Below are positions 10,413 through 20,933 of a DNA stretch of 64,000 nucleotides, piece after piece. Source of the DNA: Sessilibacter corallicola (GTDB lineage: Bacteria; Pseudomonadota; Gammaproteobacteria; Pseudomonadales; Cellvibrionaceae); the NCBI RefSeq assembly GCF_021290925.1, contig NZ_JAJSLX010000004.1:186001-250000 (forward strand), written 5' to 3'. The notes beneath the pieces were generated by a model. It saw nothing but the letters and a program-made list of their open reading frames with translations. It did not search any database and was not told the origin of the DNA. The translations under genes and the position numbers were made by a program. The number at the start of each line of letters is the position of its first letter. Position 1 is the stretch's first letter.

Positions 10413-10607
10413 ATGAAGGTTCTTTTTTGGTTTGGCGTCATTGCTAGCAGCGTGTTGTTAATTGCCGTTGGTATTTTGCTGATTCCTGAACCCGAAGTCG
10501 CCCCAGTCTACGATGAAGCTTGGTGTGAATTAATGATGGTTAAACCTAACGCTGATTGGGTAGAAGACGAAACAATTGCATTCAGCAAACACTGTTTGGT
10601 TGAGTAG
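10413..10607 (+). CDS. DUF3012 family small membrane-anchored protein
   Basis: A 64-residue protein with a hydrophobic N-terminus (VLFWFGVIASSVLLIAVGIL) and a short outward tail that fits DUF3012: EAWCELMMVKPNADWVEDE, then AFSKHCL. The two cysteines are the conserved pair of that family. Most family members are lipoproteins; here there is no lipobox, so it is probably held by an uncleaved anchor. Function unknown. It lies 58 nt after cysS. Confidence 0.7.
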   Translation: MKVLFWFGVIASSVLLIAVGILLIPEPEVAPVYDEAWCELMMVKPNADWVEDETIAFSKHCLVE

Positions 10608-10678
10608 TACAAACTGACATTAATTTCGATGTATTGGTTTACCGATGTATCAGTATTTATCAGTAAAGGGTTTTAGCG

Positions 10679-11449
10679 GTGAACGGTTTCCAAAAGATAA
10701 AGCAACCTTTAACGTGGTTTCCATTTGTTATTTTTAGCTTTATCTCGATTTTATGGATTACGTGGCAACTGCTTTCAACAGTAAATTTTTCGTACCCGTT
10801 TTGGTATCGTGTGTTAGATGTCGGTGCGCATATTGAAAAATACGCGCCTCAAAATCGAAATAAAGATAACTTTCAGTTAACCACCGAACAAGAACGCTTT
10901 GATCTTTTTGCTCAGGTTGTCGATAGCATTAATAACGATGGTGAAGGCTTAGCGGAAATCAGTTACCACGATCCCTCGGGTAAGGTGATTGATACTTTAT
11001 ATTGGCACGATGAAATCGGTCATTTACGCGACGTGGCTGGATTAGTAACGAAGTTTGATTACGCCGCTTATTTTTCTTTATTGGTTGTTGGACTGTATTT
11101 ATTGCGGATATTTGCCGTCATTGGCGAGTGGCCCATTAAGCCGAAATGGGCGCAGGCGAATTTATTTGCCGCCGGTGTGCTTGTTGTAACGGCCGCAGCC
11201 GTGTTTATCATCGGTCCAAAAGCGGTTTTTTATTGGTTGCATGAAGTTGCTTTCCCATCGGGCGCTCCCTGGTTTTTTTATTATCAAGATTCACTGATGT
11301 CAACGGCGATGAAAGCACCGGATTTATTCGGTGGAATTGCCGCTCAATGGTTTGGACTAACGCTGTTGGTTTATATTGTTTGGATTTATTCGGTGGGTTA
11401 TTTGGCGAAACAAAAAATTAAGTCGAGCGGAAAAATTATCCATAATTGA
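10679..11449 (+). CDS. DUF1461-like integral membrane protein
   Basis: A 256-residue membrane protein starting at GTG 10679. Four hydrophobic segments are visible (about 14-32, 132-150, 162-180, 224-242), with a periplasmic domain between the first two. That domain holds EIGHLRDVAGL, and FPSGAPWFFYYQDSL follows the third segment; both fit the conserved elements of DUF1461 (TIGR01906). Function unknown. The match is from memory of the family pattern. Confidence 0.65.
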   Translation: MNGFQKIKQPLTWFPFVIFSFISILWITWQLLSTVNFSYPFWYRVLDVGAHIEKYAPQNRNKDNFQLTTEQERFDLFAQVVDSINNDGEGLAEISYHDPSGKVIDTLYWHDEIGHLRDVAGLVTKFDYAAYFSLLVVGLYLLRIFAVIGEWPIKPKWAQANLFAAGVLVVTAAAVFIIGPKAVFYWLHEVAFPSGAPWFFYYQDSLMSTAMKAPDLFGGIAAQWFGLTLLVYIVWIYSVGYLAKQKIKSSGKIIHN

Positions 11450-11463
11450 CGTTATAGAAACTG

Positions 11464-11504
11464 CTGATTAACGTTTTGACTGCCAAAATCAGTGCGTTAA
11501 TCAG
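11464..11504. repeat. Perfect 10-bp inverted repeat after the DUF1461-like gene
   Basis: CTGATTAACG at 11464-11473 is the exact reverse complement of 11495-11504, and a smaller TTTTG/CAAAA hairpin lies inside. No T run follows, so it is not a standard terminator. It may be a transcript-stabilising or rho-linked hairpin. Confidence 0.55.
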
Positions 11505-12025
11505 GGGCTCTTATTTCATTTTTCAATCACCTGTATGTATCTAAGCCAGTACAATGTGGTTGTGTTCCTCACAATGTTTTGTTTGTTCAAAATTGTATCG
11601 TTAGCGTTAAAATGTAATCAGTGTAAATCCCGTTTTTACAAAAATTAATGCGGTCTACCGAGATTTGTCTTATCCTCATTTCACAGTATATATGGTTGTT
11701 TAAATACCTATTTTTTATATAGAAAATTATATAAAGAGAATTTCTGTATTATTCAGCGATTCTATGGCTTTGGTTGAATTTTCATCTCATTTTACAAAGT
11801 TTTTCATCGTCGTTTTTTTGTTATAGTGTCTAATGTAAGTCGCATTGAGTACAGGCATTAATTTTATCTAATCATCGATGGATTTTTCGAAAAAAAATCA
11901 ATGGCGATTTTGCTTGCTTTTTATTTGTAATCTACTAATGGCAGGTATAAAAAGGTGAGAAAAATTGCTCCGACACGCTAATTTCAATGTATAATTATTA
12001 GTCCTACTTCGGACCTTTAAGGCTT
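11505..12025. other. 0.5-kb AT-rich upstream region of the NADAR gene
   Basis: No gene is supported. A perfect TATAAT at 11990-11995 lies 30 nt before the next start codon and could be its -10 box, giving a very short leader. I see nothing else defensible. Confidence 0.4.
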
Positions 12026-12520
12026 ATGTTCCAACACGATATTTCATTAGAGCAGGCGTACAGTTTTTCCAGATTGGACGAAACCTGTTTACTTTCTACC
12101 GTTACTGCGCATCCGTTCGAATTGGAAGGGGATACGTGGGCTACCGCTGAGCATTATTACCAAGCGAAAAAATTTGTTAAGCCTCAGGATATTGAAGAAA
12201 TCACGAAAAGTGAGTCTGGTGTCGATGCCTATAAACTGGGTAATCGTTGGTGGAAACGTGGTCGTGCAAAAGATTGGAAACAAAAACGTCGTGTCATGAT
12301 GACTAGGGCACTTTACACGAAAGTCATGGCATTTGAAGAAGTTAAAGAAGCACTGTTAGATACCGGCGACGACAAAATTGTAGAAACTTCAATGTACGAT
12401 CCCTATTGGGGAATTGGCCGTGATCAGCGCGGTGAAAATATGATGGGTCAAATATGGATGGATATTCGTGCAAAAGTGCGTGCTGATATACGCATCAAAG
12501 CGCATGGTATTAGTGCTTAA
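12026..12520 (+). CDS. ybiA: NADAR family N-glycosidase (YbiA-like)
   Basis: A 164-residue protein of the NADAR/DUF1768 family, whose E. coli member YbiA hydrolyses the N-glycosidic bond of early riboflavin-pathway intermediates and so limits damage from reactive aminosugars. Family signatures are WATAEHYYQAKKF near residue 38 and WGIGRDQRGENMMGQIWMDIR near 130. NADAR proteins also act on ADP-ribosyl groups, so the exact substrate is not settled by sequence. Monocistronic, with a strong bidirectional terminator after it. Confidence 0.88.
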   Translation: MFQHDISLEQAYSFSRLDETCLLSTVTAHPFELEGDTWATAEHYYQAKKFVKPQDIEEITKSESGVDAYKLGNRWWKRGRAKDWKQKRRVMMTRALYTKVMAFEEVKEALLDTGDDKIVETSMYDPYWGIGRDQRGENMMGQIWMDIRAKVRADIRIKAHGISA

Positions 12521-12544
12521 TTTATCCCTTTAAATTTTATTTAT

Positions 12545-12577
12545 AAAAAAGGCTTTCAATGTTGAAAGCCTTTTTTG
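12545..12577. terminator. Bidirectional terminator between ybiA and the sulfite reductase operon
   Basis: AAAAAAGGCTTTCAA and TTGAAAGCCTTTTTT form a stem of about 15 bp with A and T runs on both sides. It serves the rightward gene before it and the leftward operon after it. Confidence 0.92.
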
Positions 12578-12600
12578 TTTTTGCAGGATAAGCGATGAAC

Positions 12601-13095
12601 TTAACGTCGTTGGTACAACGGTTTTGGTTCATCAACACCGGCTTGATAGTATTCGGTGAAGTCGCTAAGTGACGCTAGAGCGGCTTCTACGTCTACGCTC
12701 TCATCGCCAAATTCAAAGGCGTTGAAACCGCAGCGCTTAAGATAGAGAAGCTGGTCGCGAATAAACTGACCGGTAGCTCGAACTTCACCTTCAAAGCCCA
12801 GTTCTTCACGAACAATGCGCGCTTGTGAAAAGCCGCGACCGTCCATAAAGTTTTGGAATTCAAACGCAACCACAGAAACTTTATCCAACAAAGGCGCGCT
12901 GTCTTCTGCTGCATCCGCCGGCAGAATAATAATGCCTAGGTTGTCTTTGCTGATTGTGATCTCATCAATATTGGCTTGAACAAAAGCAAGCGGCAACAAG
13001 ACTTTGCCTTCAGGCAAGGATGCTACGTCGGTTGGCTCGCTGATGGTTTGCCATACGTTCTCTTCTAGAACCCCATTATTAATTAGCTTTGGCAT
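12601..13095 (-). CDS. DUF934 protein, partner of sulfite reductase
   Basis: A 164-residue protein of the DUF934 family, which is almost always encoded next to CysI-type sulfite reductase in proteobacteria and is presumed to act with it or in electron delivery. The conserved core FEFQNFMDGRGFSQARIVRE and QLLYLKRCGFNAFEF are both present. Its start overlaps the end of cysI by 17 nt, so the two are translationally coupled. Confidence 0.9.
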   Translation of the reverse strand: MPKLINNGVLEENVWQTISEPTDVASLPEGKVLLPLAFVQANIDEITISKDNLGIIILPADAAEDSAPLLDKVSVVAFEFQNFMDGRGFSQARIVREELGFEGEVRATGQFIRDQLLYLKRCGFNAFEFGDESVDVEAALASLSDFTEYYQAGVDEPKPLYQRR

Positions 13096-14743
13096 AAACT
13101 CGCTCCTTAAATGGCTCTAATCCGATACGCTGATAAGTATCGACAAAGTGTTCTTCTTCGGTTCGTTGGTTGACGTAGATATCCAAGATGGTTTTGATGA
13201 CTTCTGGAATCTCTTCACGAGTAAACGCAGGTCCAAGCACCTTGCCTAACGAGGCGTCGTTACCGGCTTGGCCACCAAGCTGAACTTGGTAGAACTCTTT
13301 ACCTTTTTTATCGACACCCAAAATACCAATGTTGCCCACGTGGTGGTGACCACATGCATTCATACAGCCTGAAAGGTTCAGGTCGATAGGGCCGAGATCG
13401 TACAAGTAATCCCAATCGTCGAAGGTACGTTGAATATCTTCGGCAATGGGTATTGATTTGGCGTTTGCCAATGAACAGAAATCACCGCCTGGGCAGCAGA
13501 TCATGTCGGTTAGCATGCCGATGTTTGGTGTTGCGAAACCGTTATCTTTAAGGGCTTGCCACAACTCTGGCAAATCTGCGGTTTTAACATCCGCTAAAAC
13601 GATGTTTTGCTCGTGAGTGGTTCTGACTTCACCAAAGCTGTATTTGTCGGCTAGATCGGCAATGGCTTCTAGCTGACTGTCAGTGATGTCTCCGGGTGCA
13701 ACGCCGGTAGGTTTTAGCGATAGAGTCACCGCGCTGTAGCCCGCTACTTTGTGTTGCTGGGTGTTGCGATCCATCCACTTTTTGAAAGCCGTGTTGTCTT
13801 CGGCAAAGCTTGCGATTGCTTGGGTGCTGTCGGTTTCCGATAAAGATTCGTACGCAGGCGTGGTGAAGAAGCCTTTCAAGCGATCGATTTCTTCACCAGG
13901 TACTTTGGTGTAGGAATCTTTCATTCGCTGCCATTGCGCCGTTACCTTCTCTTTGAAGGTATCGATACCAAGGGCACGAACCAGAATTTTAATACGCGCT
14001 TTGTATTTGTTTTGGCGGTTACCGTTCAAGTTATACACTCGAATGATCGCCTCAAGATACGTGAGCAGGTCGTTTTCGGGTAGGAAATCGCAAATTTCTT
14101 GGCCGATCACAGGTGTACGGCCAAGGCCGCCGCCGACGAATACTTGGAAGCCCACTTCGCCAGCGTCGTTTTTCTTAACGCGCAAGCCAATATCGTGAAC
14201 GCGGATTGCGGCGCGGTCAGCATCGGCACCGGTTACGGCAATTTTGAATTTACGTGGCAAGAAAGCAAATTCTGGGTGGAAGCTGGACCACTGGCGGATC
14301 ATCTCGCAGTAGGGGCGAGGATCAACGCTCTCATCACTGGCGATGCCTGCGAATTGGTCAGAGGTAGTGTTACGAATACAGTTACCGCTCGATTGTGTGG
14401 CGTGCATGCCGACTTCTGCCAACTCGGCAAGAATATCGGGAACCTCAGCGAGGTCAGGCCAGTTGAACTGCACGTTTTGACGGGTACTGATGTGGCAGTA
14501 GCCTTTGTCGTAGTGACGTGCAATATGCGCTAGGCGACGCAATTGAGTCGAGTTCATCATGCCGTAGGGCACGTTGATTCTAAGCATTGGCGCTAAACGC
14601 TGAACGTATAGCCCGTTTTGTAACCGCAAGGGTAGGAACTGTTCTTCTTTCAGTTCCCCTGCGAGAAAGCGTTCTGTTTGCCCGCGAAACTGAGCAACGC
14701 GTTCGCTCAGGATTTTGGCATCATGCTGGTCGTAGACGTACAT
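13079..14743 (-). CDS. cysI: Assimilatory sulfite reductase hemoprotein (CysI, nitrite/sulfite reductase family)
   Basis: A 554-residue siroheme/4Fe-4S enzyme reducing sulfite to sulfide in cysteine synthesis. It has two ferredoxin-like half domains, the siroheme-binding region with ISTRQNVQFNW near residue 85, and the cluster ligands CCPGGDFC near residue 415 and SGCMNACGHHH near 455. Pairing with DUF934 points to the Pseudomonas-type sulfite enzyme rather than a nitrite reductase, though the family includes both. No flavoprotein subunit is adjacent, so the electron donor lies elsewhere. Confidence 0.92.
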   Translation of the reverse strand: MYVYDQHDAKILSERVAQFRGQTERFLAGELKEEQFLPLRLQNGLYVQRLAPMLRINVPYGMMNSTQLRRLAHIARHYDKGYCHISTRQNVQFNWPDLAEVPDILAELAEVGMHATQSSGNCIRNTTSDQFAGIASDESVDPRPYCEMIRQWSSFHPEFAFLPRKFKIAVTGADADRAAIRVHDIGLRVKKNDAGEVGFQVFVGGGLGRTPVIGQEICDFLPENDLLTYLEAIIRVYNLNGNRQNKYKARIKILVRALGIDTFKEKVTAQWQRMKDSYTKVPGEEIDRLKGFFTTPAYESLSETDSTQAIASFAEDNTAFKKWMDRNTQQHKVAGYSAVTLSLKPTGVAPGDITDSQLEAIADLADKYSFGEVRTTHEQNIVLADVKTADLPELWQALKDNGFATPNIGMLTDMICCPGGDFCSLANAKSIPIAEDIQRTFDDWDYLYDLGPIDLNLSGCMNACGHHHVGNIGILGVDKKGKEFYQVQLGGQAGNDASLGKVLGPAFTREEIPEVIKTILDIYVNQRTEEEHFVDTYQRIGLEPFKERVYAKAN

Positions 14744-15080
14744 TAAATCAGTTTACCTTATCGAGGTTTATCATAGCTGTTATGAGTGTTATGAAACTTG
14801 GAGGCATTTCCTGCCAGAATTCAAATTGGCGCGAAGCATACACTAATCTGGATTTGGCCGCGAGGTAGCATTTGGGAAGGTAACACGAGTAGTTTAGTAA
14901 CAATTTCTTCAGTTTTATTATACTTTAGTGAAGTTATCGTTCTAATTTCTAGACTTATTCTTACCAATTGCAATAATGTTACTCGTGATCAAAATAAATT
15001 CACTAATTCAAGTGTGAAACTTATCAGTACCAGCGTTTATAACAATAATACTTAAATTTAAATCTATTGGAGCTTCGTCT

Positions 15081-15206
15081 ATGAGCAATACAAATAACGA
15101 TGTTCAAATGCAACATGAAGAAGATAACATTGCCGATTCAATCGCATCTGTGGTGTTAATCGTTATATTTGTAGCAACATGCTTATTTTGGATCAGCGGT
15201 CAATAA
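15081..15206 (+). CDS. Small single-pass membrane protein (41 residues)
   Basis: An ATG at 15081 preceded by GGAG opens a 41-codon frame. It has a hydrophilic acidic N-terminus (MSNTNNDVQMQHEED), then one transmembrane segment (about 22-38, ASVVLIVIFVATCLFW) and a short SGQ end. The frame has good codon use, a ribosome site and a clean membrane topology. Function unknown. The flanking 14757-15080 and 15207-15568 hold nothing else that I can support. Confidence 0.65.
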   Translation: MSNTNNDVQMQHEEDNIADSIASVVLIVIFVATCLFWISGQ

Positions 15207-15568
15207 TAAATGGATTTAAACGGGCGCAGCTTTCGCGTCCGTTGACCTTTCCCTTCATTGCTTAACCTTTAATCACACAACAGCTACTTACTCAATTATT
15301 TTCTGCCAATTAGTCACTTCCTGCCAAAACGTCACAAGCTCAGCGCTATTCGTTCTGTTTTTAAACAATAATTAAACCACTTTTCCCTGTGTGCTGATAA
15401 ACATTGCTCCGATAAGCAGTGTTCTAATCAATACCGCAATCTGCACAGGAAAATATGATTGGTAGGCTCTTATGTTCGCAAAATTCAGTTAAACGGTAAA
15501 ACGCATAGTTTCACTGATAAAAATCGATAACTTGAATATGAGATTAAGAAGTGACGGCGAGCGAACGA

Positions 15569-15784
15569 TTATCCGGCGGAGGATTGGATAATCCACTGAA
15601 CAAGAAACGCCAGTGACACCACGAACACTACCGTAAACAAAACACCGCCGACAACAAAAACAACAACGCGGTTGCGAGAGAAATCCCGTTCTTGGTTCTT
15701 TTGGCTTTGGACACCAAAGGCGGCTGCGAGAATGCTTAACAAGACCTGCCAAAACGACAACTTATCCTGATTCATAACGGCCAC
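15569..15784 (-). CDS. DUF2970 family small membrane protein
   Basis: A 71-residue protein matching DUF2970: the signature LSFWQVLLSILAAAFGVQSQ near residues 9-28, KNQERDF, then one transmembrane segment (VVFVVGGVLFTVVFVVSL). Start may be ATG 15784 or ATG 15775 (the latter gives MNQDKLSFW). The family is widespread in gammaproteobacteria and uncharacterised. Its upstream flank is the inverted-repeat element at 15800-16070. Confidence 0.88.
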   Translation of the reverse strand: MAVMNQDKLSFWQVLLSILAAAFGVQSQKNQERDFSRNRVVVFVVGGVLFTVVFVVSLAFLVQWIIQSSAG

Positions 15785-15799
15785 CTGTTGGTTGCTGTG

Positions 15800-16070
15800 T
15801 ATAGGAGCCTCTAATTAACCTCAAGATCACTCAGGCCAATCAGTTTTTTTCTGATCGAGGCGTGCTTTTGAAGGTCTAACGGGTTAAATCGAAAAAGCAC
15901 AACGCGGAGCAGGGAAAAACTGGTAGGCCCCGCAGGGCGTGGTCTCAAGCGCACATTTGCAGCGTTGCCGTTTTTATTAAGGACTACGGCCATTAATGGC
16001 AAACGCCGCCTTGCAACTGCACGCTTGAGATCACGCTGAGTAATGTTGAGGTTAATCAGAGGCTCCTATA
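15800..16070. mobile_element. MITE-like element with 25-bp terminal inverted repeats
   Basis: The left end (15800-15824, beginning TATAGGAGCCTCTAATTAAC) and the reverse complement of the right end (16046-16070) agree at 24 of 25 positions. The 271-bp interior has a second imperfect inverted pair (TCTCAAGCG at about 15943 against CGCTTGAGA at 16022) and no credible gene. It fits exactly between the metH stop codon at 16071 and the DUF2970 gene. Flanking TA dinucleotides could be target duplications, but they are too short to prove it. Confidence 0.6.
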
Positions 16071-19000
16071 TTAGTTATCGTAGTCTAGATTCGGTTGTAA
16101 CCATTTTTCAACCACTGATGCATCACAGCCTTTGCGTTTTGCTAAATTTTCCACCTGATCGACGCCAATTTTGCCGACCGGGAAGTATTTTGCGTTTGGA
16201 TTGGCAAAGTACCAGCCCGATACCGACGCCGCAGGAGTCATCGCAAAGTGCTCGGTCAGCTCAATGCTGGTGTTTGTGCTGGCCTCAAGCAATTTAAACA
16301 GTGTGGCTTTTTCTGAGTGATCGGGACAAGCCGGATATCCCGGTGCCGGGCGGATACCTTGGTACTTTTCTTTGATCAACGATTCGTTGTCTAAGGTTTC
16401 ATCGCTGGCGTAGCCCCAGAATTCTTTTCGAACTCTTTCGTGCATGTGTTCGGCAAAGGCTTCGGCCAGGCGATCGGCCAGGGCTTTGACCATAATGCTG
16501 GAGTAGTCGTCGCCTTTTTGCTCATAAGATTGAGCCAGTTCTTCAGCGCCGATACCTGCGGTAACTGCGAAACCACCCATGTAGTCTTTAATGTTGGTGT
16601 CTTTGGGGGCGACAAAATCAGCCAGAGACAACATATTCTTCACGTCATTGGTTTTGTTGTACTGCTGACGCACATGGTGACAGGTGCCGATTAACTCACC
16701 GGATTCTGGATCGTAGACTTCGATATCGTCATCAATGCTGTTGGCGGGCCAAATGCCGATAACGCCGCGAGCTTGAATGAGCTTTTCGTCGATAATTTGC
16801 TTCAACATGCTTTGGGCATCGTTGAAGAGGTTGGTCGCTGCTTCACCAACCACCTCGTCGGTCAGAATTTTTGGGTATTTTCCGGCCAAATCCCAGCTGA
16901 TGAAAAACGGCGTCCAGTCGATGTAATCAACCAGATTTTCCAGTGGGTAATCGTCGAAAACTTTCACGCCGGTTAAATTTGGGGTAGGCGGCTGTGATTC
17001 TGACCAATCAGTGGCTTGTTTTTGCTGTACTGCCTTTAGGTAAGGTACGCGTTCACCACGAGGTCTGCGGTTGGCGGTGCGTTCACGTACTTTAACGTAT
17101 TCTTCTTTAACGTCGGTGACGAAATTGGTGCGCAATTCTTTTGATAGAAGAGAGGTGGCAACACCCACAGCTCGGGAAGCATCCGGCACGTAAACCACTT
17201 GGTTGAGATCGAATTGCGGATCAATTTTTACCGCAGTGTGTGCTTTCGAGGTGGTGGCGCCGCCGATCAACAGCGGTTTATTGATGTTTTGACGTTCCAT
17301 TTCTTTCGCCACTGACACCATTTCGTCCAGCGACGGTGTGATCAGGCCAGATAGGCCGATGATGTCGCAGTTTTCTTTAACCGCAGTTTCGATGATCTTT
17401 TCGCCCGGTACCATCACGCCCAAATCGATCACTTCAAAGTTGTTACACTGAAGAACCACGCCCACAATATTCTTGCCGATGTCGTGAACGTCGCCTTTTA
17501 CGGTGGCCATCAATACCTTGCCGTTCGACTTCGTGGCCTCGTCTTTCTCGGCTTCAATGTAGGGTTGCAAGTAAGCAACCGATTGCTTCATCACGCGTGC
17601 CGATTTCACAACCTGGGGCAAAAACATTTTACCGGCGCCAAATAAGTCACCGACTACGTTCATGCCGTCCATCAATGGGCCTTCAATCACTTCCAGTGGG
17701 CGCGAGGCTTCTTGGCGGGCTAGTTCGGTATCTTCTTCGATAAACGTACTGATGCCTTTAACCAGCGCGTGTTGCAGGCGCTCGGCTACCGGTAATTCTC
17801 GCCATTCGAGATCGTCTTTTTTGGTCGCTTGGCCGCCTGTGTCTCGGTATTTTTCGGCGATTTCCAGCAGAGCATCGGTCGCATCGGGGCTGCGATTGAG
17901 GATCACATCTTCAACGCGATCGCGCAGTTCGGCCGGTAAATCGTCGTACACCGCCAACTGACCGGCGTTCACGATGCCCATATTCATACCGGCCTTAATA
18001 GCGTGATAGAGGAATACGGAGTGAATGGCTTCTCGAACTGGGTTGTTGCCTCGGAAAGAGAACGAAACGTTACTCACGCCCCCAGAAACACCGGCACCGG
18101 GAAGATTCTTGCGAATCCAGGCCGTTGCTTCAATGAAATCCACGGCGTAGTTGTTGTGTTCTTCAATACCGGTGGCAACCGCAAAGATATTTGGATCAAA
18201 GATAATGTCGGTCGGGTTAAAGCCAACTTTATCCACTAACACGCGGTAGGAACGCTCACAAATTTCGATTTTGCGCTCATAAGTATCGGCTTGGCCGGTT
18301 TCGTCGAATGCCATTACGATAACGGCGGCGCCGTAGTCGCGGCACAGCTTTGCCTTCTCGATGAACTCTTCTTCGCCTTCTTTGAGGCTGATGGAGTTCA
18401 CAATGGCCTTACCTTGCACACACTTTAAGCCCGCTTCGATGACTTCCCACTTGGAGGAGTCAATCATCAACGGAACACGGGCAATATCGGGTTCAGAGGC
18501 AATCAAATTCAAGAACGTGGTCATGGCCTTTTCGGCATCCAACATGCCTTCGTCCATGTTGACATCGACCACCTGGGCGCCATTTTCAACCTGTTCAAGC
18601 GCGACTTCTAATGCGGTGTTGTAATCTTCTTCAACAATTAACCGTTTGAAGCGAGCGGAGCCGGTAACGTTACAGCGTTCGCCCACATTGACGAATAGTG
18701 AGTCAGCGCCGATGTTAAAAGGCTCAAGACCTGATAAGCGACAGGCCGGATCGGTTTGCGGGATTTTTCTGGGTGGGTGTTGTTTACAGACTTCGGCAAT
18801 TGCCTTGATGTGCGCCGGCGAGGAGCCACAGCAGCCGCCCAGAATATTCACCAATCCACTTTGAGCGAATTCACCGACGATTTCTGCCATTTCTGCGGGC
18901 GTTTGATCGTATTCACCGAATTCGTTGGGTAAGCCAGCGTTAGGGTGAGCGGAGACAAAACAGCTGGCCGAGTTAGACAGCTCAACCACGTATTGGCGCA

Positions 19001-19766
19001 GCATATCAGCACCCAAAGCACAGTTAAGTCCCATACTGAGCGGCTGTGAATGCGAAAGCGAGTTATAGAAAGCTTCTGTGGTTTGGCCCGACAGGGTTCG
19101 GCCAGAGGCGTCGGTAATGGTGCCGGAAATCATCACTGGCAGCTCAACGTTTTGTTCTTTGAAGTATTTTTCGATGGCAAAAACCGCGGCTTTGGCGTTC
19201 AGCGTATCGAAAATGGTCTCCACCAAAATAATGTCGGCTCCGCCTTTGATCAATCCGTCGAGGGCTTCAACGTAGTTGTCGACCAGCTCATCAAAGGTCA
19301 CATTGCGCGCGCCTGGGTCGTTAACATCCGGGCTGATAGAGCAGGTGCGCGAGGTCGGGCCAAGCACTCCGGCCACAAATCGTGGTTTATCCGGGTTTTG
19401 TGCCGTGACTTCATCGGCTGCTTGGCGCGCCAATTTTGCCGATTCTAGGTTGATTTCGTGGGCAAGGGATTCCATATCGTAGTCAGACATGGATAATCGC
19501 GTCGCGTTAAAACTGTTGGTTTCAACAATGTCTGCGCCCGCGTTTAAGTATTCTTTATGAATGTCTTTAATGATGTCGGGTTGAGTGATCGACAACAAAT
19601 CGTTATTGCCGGCGATATCCATGTGGTAGTCGGCAAAGCGTTTTCCTCGGTAATCAGATTCTTTTAATTTGTAATTCTGGATCATGGTACCCATGGCGCC
19701 GTCCAAAATTAAAATTCGCTCATTAAGGGCAGTTTCTAAAAGCTGTCTGCGAGGTGTTGTTGTCAT
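16071..19766 (-). CDS. metH: Cobalamin-dependent methionine synthase
   Basis: A 1231-residue four-module enzyme that transfers the methyl group of 5-methyltetrahydrofolate to homocysteine through B12. Modules in order: homocysteine-binding barrel (1-330, zinc ligands in [11 protein letters not shown]), pterin-binding barrel (350-620), B12 cap and B12-binding domain (645-890, lower ligand His in [10 protein letters not shown] near 760) and the SAM-dependent reactivation domain (900-1231). Length matches E. coli MetH (1227). The gene implies B12 uptake or synthesis. I found no cobalamin riboswitch pattern in the 420 bp upstream (19767-20188). Its stop codon abuts the inverted-repeat element. 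Confidence 0.97.
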   Translation of the reverse strand: MTTTPRRQLLETALNERILILDGAMGTMIQNYKLKESDYRGKRFADYHMDIAGNNDLLSITQPDIIKDIHKEYLNAGADIVETNSFNATRLSMSDYDMESLAHEINLESAKLARQAADEVTAQNPDKPRFVAGVLGPTSRTCSISPDVNDPGARNVTFDELVDNYVEALDGLIKGGADIILVETIFDTLNAKAAVFAIEKYFKEQNVELPVMISGTITDASGRTLSGQTTEAFYNSLSHSQPLSMGLNCALGADMLRQYVVELSNSASCFVSAHPNAGLPNEFGEYDQTPAEMAEIVGEFAQSGLVNILGGCCGSSPAHIKAIAEVCKQHPPRKIPQTDPACRLSGLEPFNIGADSLFVNVGERCNVTGSARFKRLIVEEDYNTALEVALEQVENGAQVVDVNMDEGMLDAEKAMTTFLNLIASEPDIARVPLMIDSSKWEVIEAGLKCVQGKAIVNSISLKEGEEEFIEKAKLCRDYGAAVIVMAFDETGQADTYERKIEICERSYRVLVDKVGFNPTDIIFDPNIFAVATGIEEHNNYAVDFIEATAWIRKNLPGAGVSGGVSNVSFSFRGNNPVREAIHSVFLYHAIKAGMNMGIVNAGQLAVYDDLPAELRDRVEDVILNRSPDATDALLEIAEKYRDTGGQATKKDDLEWRELPVAERLQHALVKGISTFIEEDTELARQEASRPLEVIEGPLMDGMNVVGDLFGAGKMFLPQVVKSARVMKQSVAYLQPYIEAEKDEATKSNGKVLMATVKGDVHDIGKNIVGVVLQCNNFEVIDLGVMVPGEKIIETAVKENCDIIGLSGLITPSLDEMVSVAKEMERQNINKPLLIGGATTSKAHTAVKIDPQFDLNQVVYVPDASRAVGVATSLLSKELRTNFVTDVKEEYVKVRERTANRRPRGERVPYLKAVQQKQATDWSESQPPTPNLTGVKVFDDYPLENLVDYIDWTPFFISWDLAGKYPKILTDEVVGEAATNLFNDAQSMLKQIIDEKLIQARGVIGIWPANSIDDDIEVYDPESGELIGTCHHVRQQYNKTNDVKNMLSLADFVAPKDTNIKDYMGGFAVTAGIGAEELAQSYEQKGDDYSSIMVKALADRLAEAFAEHMHERVRKEFWGYASDETLDNESLIKEKYQGIRPAPGYPACPDHSEKATLFKLLEASTNTSIELTEHFAMTPAASVSGWYFANPNAKYFPVGKIGVDQVENLAKRKGCDASVVEKWLQPNLDYDN

Positions 19767-20188
19767 GAATAAAACCCGTCATCTCTCATTGTGGGTCTAT
19801 ATCAATATTTTTTGATATAGATGCAGGGCCGGAATTCTAACAGAGATCTCCTGCCAAGCAAGTATGCGATAAATTCGATATACGCGTCGAAATCCTGCTT
19901 ATATCGTATTGTGCGGTCAAAATTGGGCCTGAAAACGGACGCGCTGACCGATTTATCGGCGCGATGGTTGGCAAACCTTGATAAAAGAATAGTTTTTGCT
20001 GGTGGATCTTGCGATGATTTGGCAAAATCCCTAGTAGAATACTCGGATATTAATCGGGTGGGTCCCACCAAAGTGGTCTAGTGTACTGAAAACATCGCAG
20101 TATACTCGCATCATGAAACCCAGTAATTTCGGGAAAATTAGAAATAAGCTGTTTATACGGCAGCAACTTATTACAGTGGTTAATTTGA

Positions 20189-20773
20189 ATGGCTATGGTT
20201 GAAATTACAGAATCTGCTCAAGATTATTTGGCTGAATTGCTCGGTAAGCAAAATGTTGAGGGGATTGGCATTCGTATGTTTGTTTCATCACCAGGAACCC
20301 CTACGGCAGAGACTTGCATTGCTTATTGCAAACCTGGCGAAGAGCAAGAAGACGATGAGGTTGTTGAGTACGGTAAATTTAAGGCATTTTTTGAAGGCCG
20401 CAGCTTGCCGTTTCTCGAAGATGCAAAAGTGGACTATGCCGCAGATCGCATGGGTGGTCAGTTAACAATTCGTGCGCCGAATTCAAAAATGCCTCGAGTC
20501 ACTGACGACAGCCCAATTGAAGATAAAATTAACTACGTTTTATACAACGACATTAATCCCGGTTTGGCTGCGCACAACGGTAACGTAACGCTGGTAGAAG
20601 TGAACGACGAAAACTTCGCAATCTTGCAGTTTGGTGGCGGTTGTCAGGGTTGCAGTGCCGTAGACATGACACTAAAAAATGGCGTTGAGAAAACGTTAAA
20701 AGATAAAATCCCGGAATTGGCTGGGGTTAAAGACATGACCGATCACACCGATACCACCAACGCATACTACTAG
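20189..20773 (+). CDS. nfuA: Fe-S biogenesis protein NfuA
   Basis: A 194-residue carrier that delivers 4Fe-4S clusters to target enzymes. The N-terminal half is a degenerate A-type scaffold ([16 protein letters not shown]) and the C-terminal Nfu domain holds the cluster-binding CxxC in [13 protein letters not shown] (near residues 152-155). Length matches the E. coli protein (191). ATG at 20189 or 20195 are both possible starts. Confidence 0.96.
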   Translation: MAMVEITESAQDYLAELLGKQNVEGIGIRMFVSSPGTPTAETCIAYCKPGEEQEDDEVVEYGKFKAFFEGRSLPFLEDAKVDYAADRMGGQLTIRAPNSKMPRVTDDSPIEDKINYVLYNDINPGLAAHNGNVTLVEVNDENFAILQFGGGCQGCSAVDMTLKNGVEKTLKDKIPELAGVKDMTDHTDTTNAYY

Positions 20774-20933
20774 GTTGGCCATCTAGGCTAACCGTCATTT
20801 AATGTGATGGTCCTTCTGGTCAGTGGCTTTTTGATTCGTCTATTTAAATGCTGCTGACCAGCCACGTTGCCTGTTTTGATTATTTAATATGGCCGATTAT
20901 TTAACTGAGCGATTCTTCAGATGAGTAGCCGAA

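Noticed and set aside
14798-15055. 85-codon frame upstream of the small membrane protein gene
   Set aside because: No ribosome site, atypical composition, and overlaps the likely promoter regions of cysI and the 41-residue gene.
15811-16002. 63-codon minus-strand frame
   Set aside because: Lies wholly inside the inverted-repeat element, and its sequence has no protein-like pattern.
19767-20188. Cobalamin riboswitch, or opposed short genes, upstream of metH
   Set aside because: No B12-box-like segment was found, and the two opposed frames of 86 and 89 codons look like mirror chance frames.
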